A DNA stretch of 18,774 nt from assembly GCA_012514415.1 (NCBI GenBank), contig JAAZAH010000285.1, positions 1 to 18,774 on the forward strand. Direction: 5' to 3'. A program made the position numbers and the translations under genes. Every line of letters begins with the position of its first letter. Within the stretch, counting starts at the first letter, position 1. The notes under the pieces were generated by a model. The model had not been told where the DNA came from and made no database searches. It saw only the letters and a program-made list of their open reading frames with translations. Positions 1-7,613 of this stretch are shown here, one piece after another. The DNA is from Sandaracinaceae bacterium (GTDB taxonomy: Bacteria; Myxococcota_A; Polyangia; Polyangiales; Houyiibacteriaceae).

Positions 1-1416
1 AACATCCGTCATCATCATCGGAGGATCGCCAACCTTCACCCAACGCCTCGAGATCAAAGACGGCATCTCGGTGTATGGCGGATTCACCACGCACCCCGAG
101 TTCAAGCCCGACCCTTCCGCGCGGCCGGTCTGGAAGATCGCTGCGACGCCTTCGAATTGGGACGCCGTGAATGCGCGCCTCGTCGGCATGATCGCTCGAG
201 ACATTCAAACGCCAACGATCGTCCGCGGCATCCGCGTCGAGACAGAGAGCGCGGGCGCGCTCCGGGATGCCGATGGAAACGGCGCATCGAATATTGCGGC
301 ACTTGTCGCTGAGAGCCGTCGCCTATCACTCATCAATTTGGAGTTGAGCGCAGGGCATGCCGCTCATGGCGCCGATGGCTCCGTTGGGGGCATTGGGATG
401 AAGGGCGGCAATGCCGTCGGGCAATCGCCCGGAGAGCCGGATCCGAGCTGTCCCGGCAATTGCACCGCCGCCGTTCGACCCACGCTCGCCGGAGTCGATA
501 CGAGGTGCGGCGCCGGAGCGCCCCGGGATATCCCGAGCTACGTCACGAGCGAAAATTCGTCCGATGGGGGCGAGCGGCTCCCGGGAAATTCGGGTCATAG
601 CGCCGGGAGCGTAGGCGTCGCGTCTGGGGGAGCGGGTGGGAAGAACCCGTGTGACCAGCCTTGGTGCCTCCCGGGCAACGATCCCTATCTCATCTTCGTC
701 CCAGGCACTCCTGGAGGTGAGGGGAGCCCAGGCGCTTCGGGAAGCCCTGGAACCCGGGGCGCCGACGCTTCGCGCGCGACGTTCAATGCGGAGGGCGTAT
801 GGCGAAGCGCTCCCCCGGCGAGTGCGGGTGGAGTGGGGACACGCGGCACTTGGGGCGGCGGCGGAGGCGCAGGTGGCGCCACCGGCGGGAGCAACCAGCC
901 TCTTTATGGAGGAGCAGGGGGCGGCGGTGGCGCGCCCGGCTGCGGCGGAAAGGGCGGCGAAGGCGGCAAGACGGGTGGAGCGTCCGTCGCGCTCCTGATC
1001 GCGTCTTCAAGCGAGATCGCGGTTCACGGAAGCTTCCTGCAATCGGGTTCGGCCGGACGCGGAGGAGCCGGTGGTCAGGGCGGTGAAGGTGGCGACGGTG
1101 GTGACGGCGCCGAGGCGGCTATGGCGATTCCGGTGAAGGCAGCCCTCCTGGGCCGCATCCATACTGCATGGATACCCAAGGCTCTCCCTGTCCGAAAAAA
1201 GGCGGAAAAGGCGGCAAGGGCGGGCAAGGAGGCCCAGGGGGCCGCGGAGGCTCGGGCAGCGGAGGTGATTCGAACGCCATTCGCTGCGTGAACTCGACCG
1301 ATCTCGCTCTCGGGGAAAACGAACTCCGCCTCGGATTAGAGGGAGCGGCGGGAGCTGGAGCGCTCGATCCTGAGGCGATTCGCGGCGAGGCCAACGCCAT
1401 CGAGGGCTGCGACTGA
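1..1416 (+). CDS. Glycine-rich putative surface protein, 5' partial, apparent frameshift
   Basis: The reading frame is open through the left edge: codons from base 2 encode a stretch ending in DGISVYGGF, a motif often preceding the body of Gly-rich or beta-helix-like secreted proteins of Myxococcota. The GTG at 71 is therefore probably internal and the true start lies outside the window. The protein has a 'GIRVETESAG' segment followed by long low-complexity Gly/Ala/Ser tracts (GGAGG, GGEGGDGG types) interrupted by short Cys-containing pieces. The frame used from 2 runs past about 1115 into non-glycine sequence and ends at 1291. The neighbouring frame from about 1114 continues the Gly-rich composition (KKGGKGGKGGQGG) and ends at TGA 1414-1416 with a plausible tail. 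One base appears to be missing. No enzymatic domain is recognised; the role is inferred to be structural or surface-exposed. Its stop is only 3 bp from the stop of the convergent dehydrogenase gene. Confidence 0.7.
1106..1122 (+). other. Probable one-base frameshift site in the Gly-rich gene
   Basis: The upstream frame reads G-D-G-A-E through GAG at 1112-1114 and then loses glycine character (A-A-M-A-I-P). Re-reading the G at 1114 puts the ribosome in the frame G-G-Y-G-D-S-G-E-G, which stays Gly-rich to the stop at 1416. A single G missing from the run at 1114-1115 would restore one continuous protein. This could be a sequencing error in repetitive GC-rich DNA, a real mutation or, less likely, programmed slippage; no slippery heptamer is evident. 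Confidence 0.65.
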
Positions 1417-1419
1417 TCC

Positions 1420-2292
1420 TTATTGGGACGCTTCAAGCAGAAGAAGAAGCGCCGAGGTGTCGAGCCTTCCTCTCCCATCGCGCTGAAGCGCTTCATAGCG
1501 CTCCTTCACCTCGAGTGTGATCGGAAGATCGGCGCCGATCGCTTCGGCGGTCCGCTCGCAGATCTTGAGATCTTTGACCATCCAATCGATCGCAAATCCA
1601 TGGTTGAACTCGCCAGCGATCATGGTCTCGTGGCGATTGACCATCTGCCAACTGCTCGCTGCGCCCTGAGAGATCGCATCGATCACCTTTTGGACGTCGA
1701 GACCCGCTTTACGCGCAAAAGCAATCGCTTCGGCCAGCGCCTGAATCAAGCCTGTCACGGCGATCTGATTCACCATCTTCGTAAGCTGTCCCGCGCCGAC
1801 CTCGCCCATACGGTTGATCGCTTTTGTATAGGGCTCGGTGAGCGCTCGCACCTGCTCATAGACCTCGGGCGTTCCGCCACACATGATGGTGAGCTGGCCT
1901 CGCTCGGCCCCCTGCTGTCCGCCGGAGATCGGGGCATCCATGAAGTGTCCGCCCTTCGCCGCGACGGCCTTCGCGAGCTCCCGAGCCACCTCGGCTGAAG
2001 CGGTCGTATGGTCGACGACGATGGCGCCTTCTCTCATACCGGACAGCGCCCCATCCTCACCCAATACGACGCTTCGGAGGTCGTCATCATCGCCGACACA
2101 GAGGAGGATAAAGTCGGCGCCCTCGGCGGCTTGAGCCGGCGTCTCGAAGCGATCGCCGCCGTATTCGCTCACCCAGGCGATCGCCTTTTCTTGCGTTCGG
2201 TTGTAGACGCGGAGGCGATTTCCTGCGCGCGCCAAATGCCCGGCCATCGGCGCTCCCATCACGCCGAGCCCAATAAATGCGACGGTTTTCAT
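1420..2292 (-). CDS. NAD(P)-dependent 3-hydroxyisobutyrate dehydrogenase-family oxidoreductase
   Basis: This is a cytoplasmic beta-hydroxyacid dehydrogenase of 290 aa, the usual family length. The N-terminal Rossmann fold has GLGVMG at residues 8-13, followed by VYNRT, where the Asn-Arg after the second strand is typical of NADP(H)-preferring members. The substrate-binding signature DAPISGG is at 119-125, and the catalytic helix GEVGAGQLTKMVNQ at 163-176 includes Lys172 and Asn176. The C-terminal all-helical domain (about 165-290) is complete. The QQGAERGQLTIM stretch recalls tartronate semialdehyde and glyoxylate/succinic semialdehyde reductases as much as true 3-hydroxyisobutyrate dehydrogenases, so the substrate is not assigned. 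It is the last gene of the minus-strand cluster, starting 31 bp after the Cys-rich lipoprotein gene, with no clear Shine-Dalgarno before ATG 2290-2292. Metabolic logic linking it to the exported proteins upstream is not apparent. Confidence 0.88.
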   Translation of the reverse strand: MKTVAFIGLGVMGAPMAGHLARAGNRLRVYNRTQEKAIAWVSEYGGDRFETPAQAAEGADFILLCVGDDDDLRSVVLGEDGALSGMREGAIVVDHTTASAEVARELAKAVAAKGGHFMDAPISGGQQGAERGQLTIMCGGTPEVYEQVRALTEPYTKAINRMGEVGAGQLTKMVNQIAVTGLIQALAEAIAFARKAGLDVQKVIDAISQGAASSWQMVNRHETMIAGEFNHGFAIDWMVKDLKICERTAEAIGADLPITLEVKERYEALQRDGRGRLDTSALLLLLEASQ

Positions 2293-2323
2293 GGCACGTT
2301 TCTACCGCTTTCAAAGGAAGCGC

Positions 2324-3316
2324 TCAATCGCTGCCAACTGAAGTACAGATCCCGGCTGCATTGCATGTGCCGAATCCGCCAATAGCCGCGAGGAAACATG
2401 TGTCGCCCTCGCCCAGCACATCGCAGCCCGCATAACAGAGGCCACCTCGGCAATCGCAGCTCACCGAGCCTCCGCAGCGGCCCTGGCAATCATCATCTTC
2501 CGTACACGAAGGCGCACATTCGAGTGAGCCGCCAAGGCTCCGATCGCAAACGCCTTCGCGGCCGTCACCCATCGGGCAAACATCACCTCGCTCCCAGACC
2601 CGCGGCAGGCAGAGGTGCCCTTCGCATCTCTCTGTCCCGGCGCATGTAGCGCCACCGTCACAATCCGCGTCGACCTCGCATTGCCAGACGCAATCGATGC
2701 AGCCCGGATGGTCGACATCGCACGTTTCTCCACGCCGGGGATCGACGATCCCATCACCGCAGACGCTCTCGACGCATTCTGCATCACGGCAGACCATTCC
2801 ATCCGCACATGGCTCGCCTTCGTTGCTCAGGTTCCCGCAAAGATCGCAGCGTTGCTGCGCGTTACACACGCCCGTGCGCCCATCGTCCATGGGGCAAGAG
2901 CTCCGCACCGGCGGCAAGCTCCCTGCAGCGCAGAGATTGACGGAGTTGCAGACCTCTTTTCCATTACAGAACTCGCCGTCGTCGCAGTCTTCATCCGTCG
3001 TGCAGATGTAGCGGCAGTCGCGGCATCCCGGCGTATCGTCGTCGCATTCTTCGAACCGCGGATCGACGAACCCATCACCGCAGAGGGTCTCGACGCAGCT
3101 GCCATGCATGCAAATCCGCGTGTCCTCTTCGGAGATTCCGGGGCAGGAGCGACCATTTTCGATGCCTTCGCAATCGGGCCCAAGCTCAACGAGCGTCTTA
3201 TCGACGATGGCCGTGCATCCCGCGGCGATCAGGATGAGCGCCGTGGCCAGAGCACCGAACGCTGACCCTCTTTGCGAGGTGGCGGCGAGGCACATCCACT
3301 TGGAGTGAGACTTCAT
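2324..3316 (-). CDS. Cys-rich putative lipoprotein with myxococcal CGDG repeats
   Basis: This putative secreted lipoprotein has 330 aa from ATG 3314-3316. A hydrophobic segment (about residues 20-33) ends in IAAGC, a serviceable lipobox with the acceptor Cys at 34. Two tandem copies of the myxococcal Cys-rich repeat (CGDG-hVDP...E-CD...PGC-DC...DCD) begin near residues 79 and 186. Each is followed by a CPM-DGR-GVC block, and a shorter third Cys cluster lies near the C-terminus. The many cysteines imply disulfides in an oxidising envelope compartment. I prefer the MKSHSKW start over the longer frame from 3346, because it is preceded by AAGGTGAGG and avoids a 22-bp overlap with the upstream gene. 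It sits 7 bp behind the TPR-PEGA gene, suggesting coupled translation. No ligand or enzymatic activity can be assigned; an extracellular recognition or structural role is inferred. Confidence 0.8.
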   Translation of the reverse strand: MKSHSKWMCLAATSQRGSAFGALATALILIAAGCTAIVDKTLVELGPDCEGIENGRSCPGISEEDTRICMHGSCVETLCGDGFVDPRFEECDDDTPGCRDCRYICTTDEDCDDGEFCNGKEVCNSVNLCAAGSLPPVRSSCPMDDGRTGVCNAQQRCDLCGNLSNEGEPCADGMVCRDAECVESVCGDGIVDPRRGETCDVDHPGCIDCVWQCEVDADCDGGATCAGTERCEGHLCLPRVWERGDVCPMGDGREGVCDRSLGGSLECAPSCTEDDDCQGRCGGSVSCDCRGGLCYAGCDVLGEGDTCFLAAIGGFGTCNAAGICTSVGSD

Positions 3317-3325
3317 CCTCACCTT
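3317..3325 (-). promoter_or_regulatory. Ribosome binding site overlapping the upstream stop codon
   Basis: On the minus strand the sequence TAAGGTGAGGATG combines the TAA stop of the TPR-PEGA gene, a purine-rich AAGGTGAGG and the ATG of the Cys-rich lipoprotein. This supports the 3316 start and termination-reinitiation coupling of the two genes. The spacing is short, so GTG at 3322-3320 in the same frame is an alternative start. Confidence 0.5.
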
Positions 3326-4577
3326 AAAACCTCCGCTCGTAACCAATGCTCAGCCCATCCCTTGTGGGCGCGAAGCCTATCGAGTCATTCGCCGATTCGG
3401 GCGCCGTTCCGCCTCGCTTTTTTTGGACGAAATGCGTGATGAGCCCACCTACAAAGGTTGCAGCTCCGACGTCGAGAAGGACATCGGCGCTCTTTGCCAT
3501 GCGAAGGGCGCGATCGCCTTCCTCGGTTCCAATCCCTGCGCCATTGGCTTGACCATAGGCGAGGCCACCCACCACAGCTCCCACGGCTGCGACGCTCGCT
3601 CCGCCGATAAAAAGAGCAAGAGGCACCTTCTTCACCCTTCGCTCGCTCTTGATCTCGAGCGCTTCGAAATGAAGTTCAACGCGGGAGGTCGTCCCGGGTC
3701 GGACCGAGATCGTCGCCACAGCGTCGGCATATCCCTCGGCGCGGGCGCTGATTCGGTGCGTCGTGGGACTCACTCGAATCGGAGCATCGAGTGGGAGCTT
3801 CCCGATGTACTCCTCGTTGAGGAAAACTTCGGCGCCATCCAGTGAGCCGACGATCTCCACCCGCGTCCGCTCCAAACGCTCGACGATGGCTTCGAGCCGC
3901 TCTTGGGCACTCGTCCGAAGCGCTTCGGCGATCCCCTCTTCGCCCGAATCTTGGAGAAAGGCCTCGAGCGTGACTTTTTCTTCTTCGAGCATGCCGAGGC
4001 GGCTGTACGCTTGCGCAAGGTTATAAAGGAGCGCGATGCGTCCGCTCAACTGATAAGCGAGCTGCCACGCCGCAAGCGCCTCTTCGTATCTCCCGCCGTG
4101 ATAATGCCGCTCTCCTTCTCGAAAAAGCTCACGCGGATCGGCCGCGCGTTCCTCTTCGGTGAGCTCGTCCGCCCCAAGCTCACGGCTAAGGGCGAGTCGA
4201 TGCTCGATCAACCGGAGCCGCGCGTCGATATTCTCGCGAATGCCGTCTGGGACTTCACCGTATTCGATATAGCGAAGAAGGGCTTCGCGTTCATCGACGA
4301 GCCGATCCATCCGCGCATAAACTTGTGCGAGGTTGTAGAGGAAGGCCGGCCGCCCGCTCCGTTCATACGCAAGGGTCCAACGCTCGAGGGCGCGCTCATA
4401 ATCTCCTTCGCGATACGCCTGCTCGCCCTCCTGGAAGAGAACGCGCGCCTCGGCCTCGGCCTCATCCGCAAAGACCGTGGCGGGTGATTGAAGTGCGAGG
4501 ACTCCTAAGGCGCAGACAATCGTCAGAAACCTGAACTGATTCACGCTCGCGAGTATAGCCGTGAGTCCGCTCATCAT
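3324..4577 (-). CDS. TPR-PEGA domain exported/membrane protein
   Basis: This protein of 417 aa has an N-terminal hydrophobic segment (about residues 16-36) ending in VFA-DE, which looks like a signal peptide. Two near-duplicate TPR-type blocks follow at about 47-103 and 151-207; both contain G-E-x-x-Y-x-x-G-x-Y-E-x-A-L and a Y-N-L-A-Q-x-Y core. A PEGA-like beta module lies at about 240-303 (VEIVGSLDGAEVFLNEEYIGKLPL). It is followed by a Gly/Ala-rich transmembrane helix at about 319-341 and a C-terminal tail ending GFAPTRDGLSIGYERRF. This layout is common in large Myxococcota envelope proteins of unknown function and suggests a scaffold for protein-protein contacts at the cell envelope. It is the first gene of the minus-strand cluster and divergent from the FG-GAP gene. 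ATG 4575-4577 and ATG 4572-4574 are adjacent; neither has a strong Shine-Dalgarno, and GTG at codon 12 is also possible. Confidence 0.82.
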   Translation of the reverse strand: MMSGLTAILASVNQFRFLTIVCALGVLALQSPATVFADEAEAEARVLFQEGEQAYREGDYERALERWTLAYERSGRPAFLYNLAQVYARMDRLVDEREALLRYIEYGEVPDGIRENIDARLRLIEHRLALSRELGADELTEEERAADPRELFREGERHYHGGRYEEALAAWQLAYQLSGRIALLYNLAQAYSRLGMLEEEKVTLEAFLQDSGEEGIAEALRTSAQERLEAIVERLERTRVEIVGSLDGAEVFLNEEYIGKLPLDAPIRVSPTTHRISARAEGYADAVATISVRPGTTSRVELHFEALEIKSERRVKKVPLALFIGGASVAAVGAVVGGLAYGQANGAGIGTEEGDRALRMAKSADVLLDVGAATFVGGLITHFVQKKRGGTAPESANDSIGFAPTRDGLSIGYERRF

Positions 4578-4652
4578 GAAGCGAACGGTTTGTTTATTTC
4601 CTAGGTCGCTCAGGGAGGGCAGAGGGAGTGAGCGCGCTCCGTAGAAGACTAC
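4578..4652. promoter_or_regulatory. Divergent intergenic region, presumed promoters both ways
   Basis: These 75 bp separate two divergent exported-protein genes, so promoters for both must lie here or within the gene starts. The stretch at 4588-4601 is AT-richer than its surroundings (TTTGTTTATTTCCT), but I see no convincing -35/-10 pair and no clear inverted repeat. Confidence 0.4.
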
Positions 4653-6911
4653 GTGCGTAGCCAGAAAATCCTTCAGGGCGCCGCGAGAGGCGCCGCTTCA
4701 TCGCTCTCGATCGCACTCTCCGCGGCGATCTCACTCAGTCTAGGCACCGGATGCAAAACCACAACGACCGTCGTTGGACACGAAGCGCCACCCATCGAGA
4801 CGTGTGAACGGCCTCGGTGCGGAGGGGAATGCTGTACGGACGACGAGCGCTGCGTGAACCAGCAGTGCACTCCCAAGGACACTCCTTGCGAGACGCCCGA
4901 GGAGTGCGGACTCGACGCCGAATGCATCGTCGAATCCAATGAGTGTTATCCCGTCGAAGGGCTTCCAGAATGCGAATACCGTCCCCCTCCCGGCGAATTT
5001 GATCCGGTCATCCAGTGCGTGTGGCAGCCGGGTCCTTCGGACGCTTTTCCCGAACGCAGCGACGTCGTGATGGCTCCCGCCGTCATGAACCTAAGTGACG
5101 ATGATGGGGATGGGAGGCTCGGACACGGAGACATCCCCTACCTCGTTTTCATCAGCTACGAGATGGCGCGTGACGGTTGCTGCACCAATCGAGGCATACT
5201 CCGCGTCGTGAGCGGGGATTGTCGCGGCGGAAGGCTTGAGACGCTCGCATCCATCCACCGCAACCCCGAGACAGGCGAGGAGCTTCCCTTCGATAACTCG
5301 GCCGGCGTGGCGCTCGGTGACCTCAACGGCGATGGGGTGCCCGAGATCGTCACCGTGCTCCGCACCTCGAGCGGCGGTCAAGCCATCGCCTTCAGCCGCG
5401 TCACCGACGATGCGCGGAGCTGGCGAGTGCTCTGGATGAACCGATCGTATCCGACGTTCGCACATTATCAGGGCTCGAATGCGCAGCACGGTGGGCCGCA
5501 ACCCTCGATCGCCGACGTCGACGGCGACGGGCAGCCCGAGGTCATCATCGGCAACATCGTCCTCGATGGAGCGAGCGGCGCGCTGCGCTGGGACGGACTC
5601 GAAACGGTCGGAGAAGGCGCCGGCATCGGGCATAACGGCTTCCTCGGCCCCATTTCATTCGTGATGGATCTCGATCTGGACGGTCGCAACGAGCTCATCG
5701 CAGGAGATACGATCTACGACGCCGATACGGGTGCGCTCCGCTACACCCTTCAATGGGGAGAGCCGCGGGGGTACTGCCCAGGGATGGGCATCCGCTGCGA
5801 TGGATTCACGGCGGCGGCCAACTTTGATGACGATCCCGAGGCCGAGATCGTCTCGGTCCGCTCTGCCGAGCTCAGCCTCTTCGATACGAACGGCGCCTTG
5901 ATTTTCACGGCACCCATTCCGGGTGGAGAGCTCAATAACGATGGCGGCCCCCCAACGATCGCTGACTTCGACGGCGACGGACGACTCGAGATCGGCGTCG
6001 CAGGCGCCGAGTACTACACCGTCTTCGATCCCGACTGTTCGGGCTCGCCGCTCCCTGCGGGTTGCCAAGCGCGTTATATCCGCTGGAGCCGCCCCACGGT
6101 CGATCGTTCAAGCCGATCGACGGGTTCGAGCGTCTTCGATTTCGATGGCGATGGGCGCGCCGAAGTCGTCTACGGCGACGAGCAGAACTTCTACATTTTC
6201 GACGGAGCGACCGGACGCATACTCTATCGCGACATGACCCATCGAAGCTCAACGCGACTTGAGCTCCCCGTGGTGGTCGATCTTGACGGCGACGGTCACG
6301 CGGAGATCGTTGTCGCCCGCGCTGATGGTCTCGCCGGCTCACCTGGCATCGCGGTTTATGGCGATCGCGATCGGAACTGGGTACGCACGCGGCGCGTCTG
6401 GAATCAGCACGCGTATTATATCGGAAATGTGAGTGAGTTCGGCGAGATCCCCGCGGCGCCGCTTCAAAGCTATACTGCACCTGAATTCAACTCCTTCCGA
6501 CAAAACCGACTGGTCGGTAACCCCTTTGCCGCGCCCGATCTCACCATCCAGCAAGCGAGCGCCATCCGCTGCGGAGATGAAGGTGGAGGCATCCGAATCG
6601 AATTCCGTGCCGTCAACCAAGGTCGCGCGTGGGTTGGCTCCGGACTCCCCATCCGCGTTCAAGTCTTCCCGGAGGACGGGGCCGCTTTCGATCTCCCGAC
6701 GCTCTACACGAGCGCCCCACTGGACCCGCTGAGTTCCGAACATTTCGTCATCGAGCTCGATGGCGAGCCACGTGCGGCAGGCGAGTTCGAAATCCATCTC
6801 GAGATCGACGCCGATCCTGCCCTCGACTGGGGGAGCCGCTACCGAGAATGCAACGAGGAAAATAACCAGACGCGCATCCCTGCGAGGGATCAATGCCGCG
6901 GGCCAGGCTGA
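4653..6911 (+). CDS. FG-GAP/VCBS-repeat putative lipoprotein with Cys-rich N-terminus and CARDB-like C-terminus
   Basis: This large exported protein has 752 aa. A hydrophobic N-terminus (about residues 14-33) leads to LGTGC with Cys34; Gly at -3 makes the lipobox non-canonical. Residues about 50-95 are Cys-rich (CGGECCTDDERCVNQQC). The body (about 140-600) is a chain of FG-GAP blades with Ca2+-binding D-x-D-G-D-G loops: DLNGDG near 222, DVDGDG near 289, DLDLDG near 339, DFDGDG near 438 and 496, and DLDGDG near 543. This implies an integrin-alpha-like beta-propeller. About 627-745 looks like a CARDB-type beta-sandwich ending in REC-NEENN. Start: an in-frame TGA lies at 4629-4631, so GTG 4653 is the first usable start; it has only a weak purine stretch before it. 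Such proteins are frequent in myxobacteria and inferred to act in adhesion or surface binding. The Cys-rich style matches the lipoprotein across the divergent gap. Confidence 0.85.
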   Translation: MRSQKILQGAARGAASSLSIALSAAISLSLGTGCKTTTTVVGHEAPPIETCERPRCGGECCTDDERCVNQQCTPKDTPCETPEECGLDAECIVESNECYPVEGLPECEYRPPPGEFDPVIQCVWQPGPSDAFPERSDVVMAPAVMNLSDDDGDGRLGHGDIPYLVFISYEMARDGCCTNRGILRVVSGDCRGGRLETLASIHRNPETGEELPFDNSAGVALGDLNGDGVPEIVTVLRTSSGGQAIAFSRVTDDARSWRVLWMNRSYPTFAHYQGSNAQHGGPQPSIADVDGDGQPEVIIGNIVLDGASGALRWDGLETVGEGAGIGHNGFLGPISFVMDLDLDGRNELIAGDTIYDADTGALRYTLQWGEPRGYCPGMGIRCDGFTAAANFDDDPEAEIVSVRSAELSLFDTNGALIFTAPIPGGELNNDGGPPTIADFDGDGRLEIGVAGAEYYTVFDPDCSGSPLPAGCQARYIRWSRPTVDRSSRSTGSSVFDFDGDGRAEVVYGDEQNFYIFDGATGRILYRDMTHRSSTRLELPVVVDLDGDGHAEIVVARADGLAGSPGIAVYGDRDRNWVRTRRVWNQHAYYIGNVSEFGEIPAAPLQSYTAPEFNSFRQNRLVGNPFAAPDLTIQQASAIRCGDEGGGIRIEFRAVNQGRAWVGSGLPIRVQVFPEDGAAFDLPTLYTSAPLDPLSSEHFVIELDGEPRAAGEFEIHLEIDADPALDWGSRYRECNEENNQTRIPARDQCRGPG

Positions 6912-6947
6912 TTGAGCGCGCGCGGGGAGCGGGAACGCTCGATGAAG

Positions 6948-6968
6948 CGCCTTCGAGGTTCGAAGGCG
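6948..6968 (+). terminator. Perfect 9-bp hairpin after the FG-GAP gene, terminator-like without U-tract
   Basis: CGCCTTCGA at 6948-6956 and TCGAAGGCG at 6960-6968 are exact reverse complements separated by GGT. The hairpin lies 36 nt past the stop codon at 6911. No T run follows, so classical intrinsic termination is doubtful. It may serve as an mRNA 3'-end stabiliser or a Rho-assisted stop, or be a protein-binding palindrome. Confidence 0.4.
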
Positions 6969-7044
6969 TGCGGCCGAGCCTCCCAGTGCAGACGGATGAA
7001 TCGCATCGACGAAATCCGGCGCCCATCGGGCCGATAAAGACGTC

Positions 7045-7053
7045 AAAGGGGGA
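7045..7053 (+). promoter_or_regulatory. Strong ribosome binding site fixing the 7061 start
   Basis: AAAGGGGGA lies 7 nt before ATG 7061. It decides against the longer frame from 6893, which would overlap the FG-GAP gene and adds low-quality Arg/Pro-rich sequence. Confidence 0.65.
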
Positions 7054-7060
7054 AAACGCG

Positions 7061-7555
7061 ATGAACTTTCAATCACCTCATCAGCGGCTCGATGCGCTCA
7101 TCGAACTCCTCAAGGCGTCCATCGAAACCGCGAGCGAACTCAGCTCCATCGCACACGTCACGCGCGCGCTCGATGAACAGCGTTCGCTTCTTCACTCTCT
7201 GAGCCACCATCACGAAGATCCGCGGCTGTCCTTTCTCGCGGAGCTCTCGTATGGCTCCGTACTCCGTGCACCCGTCCGCATTCGAGAGAGCTCACTCTTC
7301 GTCTATCCGGAGCGCCAGCTCGTGCACGGGGAGTTCACCGCCTATTCACACGGCTCGGGCCCTTCCCCACTGCGCGTCGAGGTGCACTACTTCGAAGGGA
7401 TCAACCGGGGAATCTTTCAGTTCCACTTTGAGGGATCGACCATCGCCCGGTTCAGCATCCCAGCGCTCCTCGATCGCGTCTGCGATCCCTCGGTCTCGAA
7501 GGGGGTGATCCACGCGTTTCTGATCCCGCACTCTCCGGAGGGAAAGCTGAATTAG
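7061..7555 (+). CDS. Hypothetical protein, small cytoplasmic alpha/beta
   Basis: I do not recognise this protein of 164 aa. It has no signal peptide, membrane helix or cysteine cluster; the only Cys is near residue 145. The first 50 residues look helical (QRLDALIELLKASIETASELSSIAHVTRAL). The remainder has alternating hydrophobic strands (LFVYPERQLVHGEFTAY; LRVEVHYFEGINRGIFQFHFEGSTIARFSI), suggesting a compact antiparallel sheet. The start is well supported by AAAGGGGGA with 7-nt spacing. The gene stands alone between the FG-GAP gene (149 bp upstream) and the ketopantoate-reductase-like gene (58 bp downstream), on the same strand as both, and may be co-transcribed with the latter. Coding character is supported by its GC-rich third positions and sensible protein composition. 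Function is unknown. Confidence 0.7.
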   Translation: MNFQSPHQRLDALIELLKASIETASELSSIAHVTRALDEQRSLLHSLSHHHEDPRLSFLAELSYGSVLRAPVRIRESSLFVYPERQLVHGEFTAYSHGSGPSPLRVEVHYFEGINRGIFQFHFEGSTIARFSIPALLDRVCDPSVSKGVIHAFLIPHSPEGKLN

Positions 7556-7613
7556 TGCGTACGTATAACCGTCCGCCGCGGGGGAGATCGGCGGCCCAAC
7601 CCGAAATCGAGCT
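7556..7613 (+). promoter_or_regulatory. Short spacer with GC hairpin and -10-like box
   Basis: The 58-bp gap contains TATAAC at 7564-7569, which resembles a -10 element but has no good -35 partner upstream. It also has CCGCCG at 7573-7578 complementary to CGGCGG at 7589-7594 (loop of 10 nt). The hairpin would lie in the leader of the 7614 gene, or act as a weak transcription barrier after 7555. Both readings are tentative. Confidence 0.25.

Noticed and set aside
710..1280. Gly-rich repeats as a tandem DNA repeat or CRISPR-like array
   Set aside because: The periodicity comes from GGC/GGA/GGT codons; there are no identical spaced repeats and no unique spacers.
6893..7060. Longer N-terminus for the 7061 gene starting at 6893
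   Set aside because: It would overlap the FG-GAP gene end and adds Arg/Pro-rich sequence without domain character; the strong Shine-Dalgarno at 7045-7053 supports 7061.
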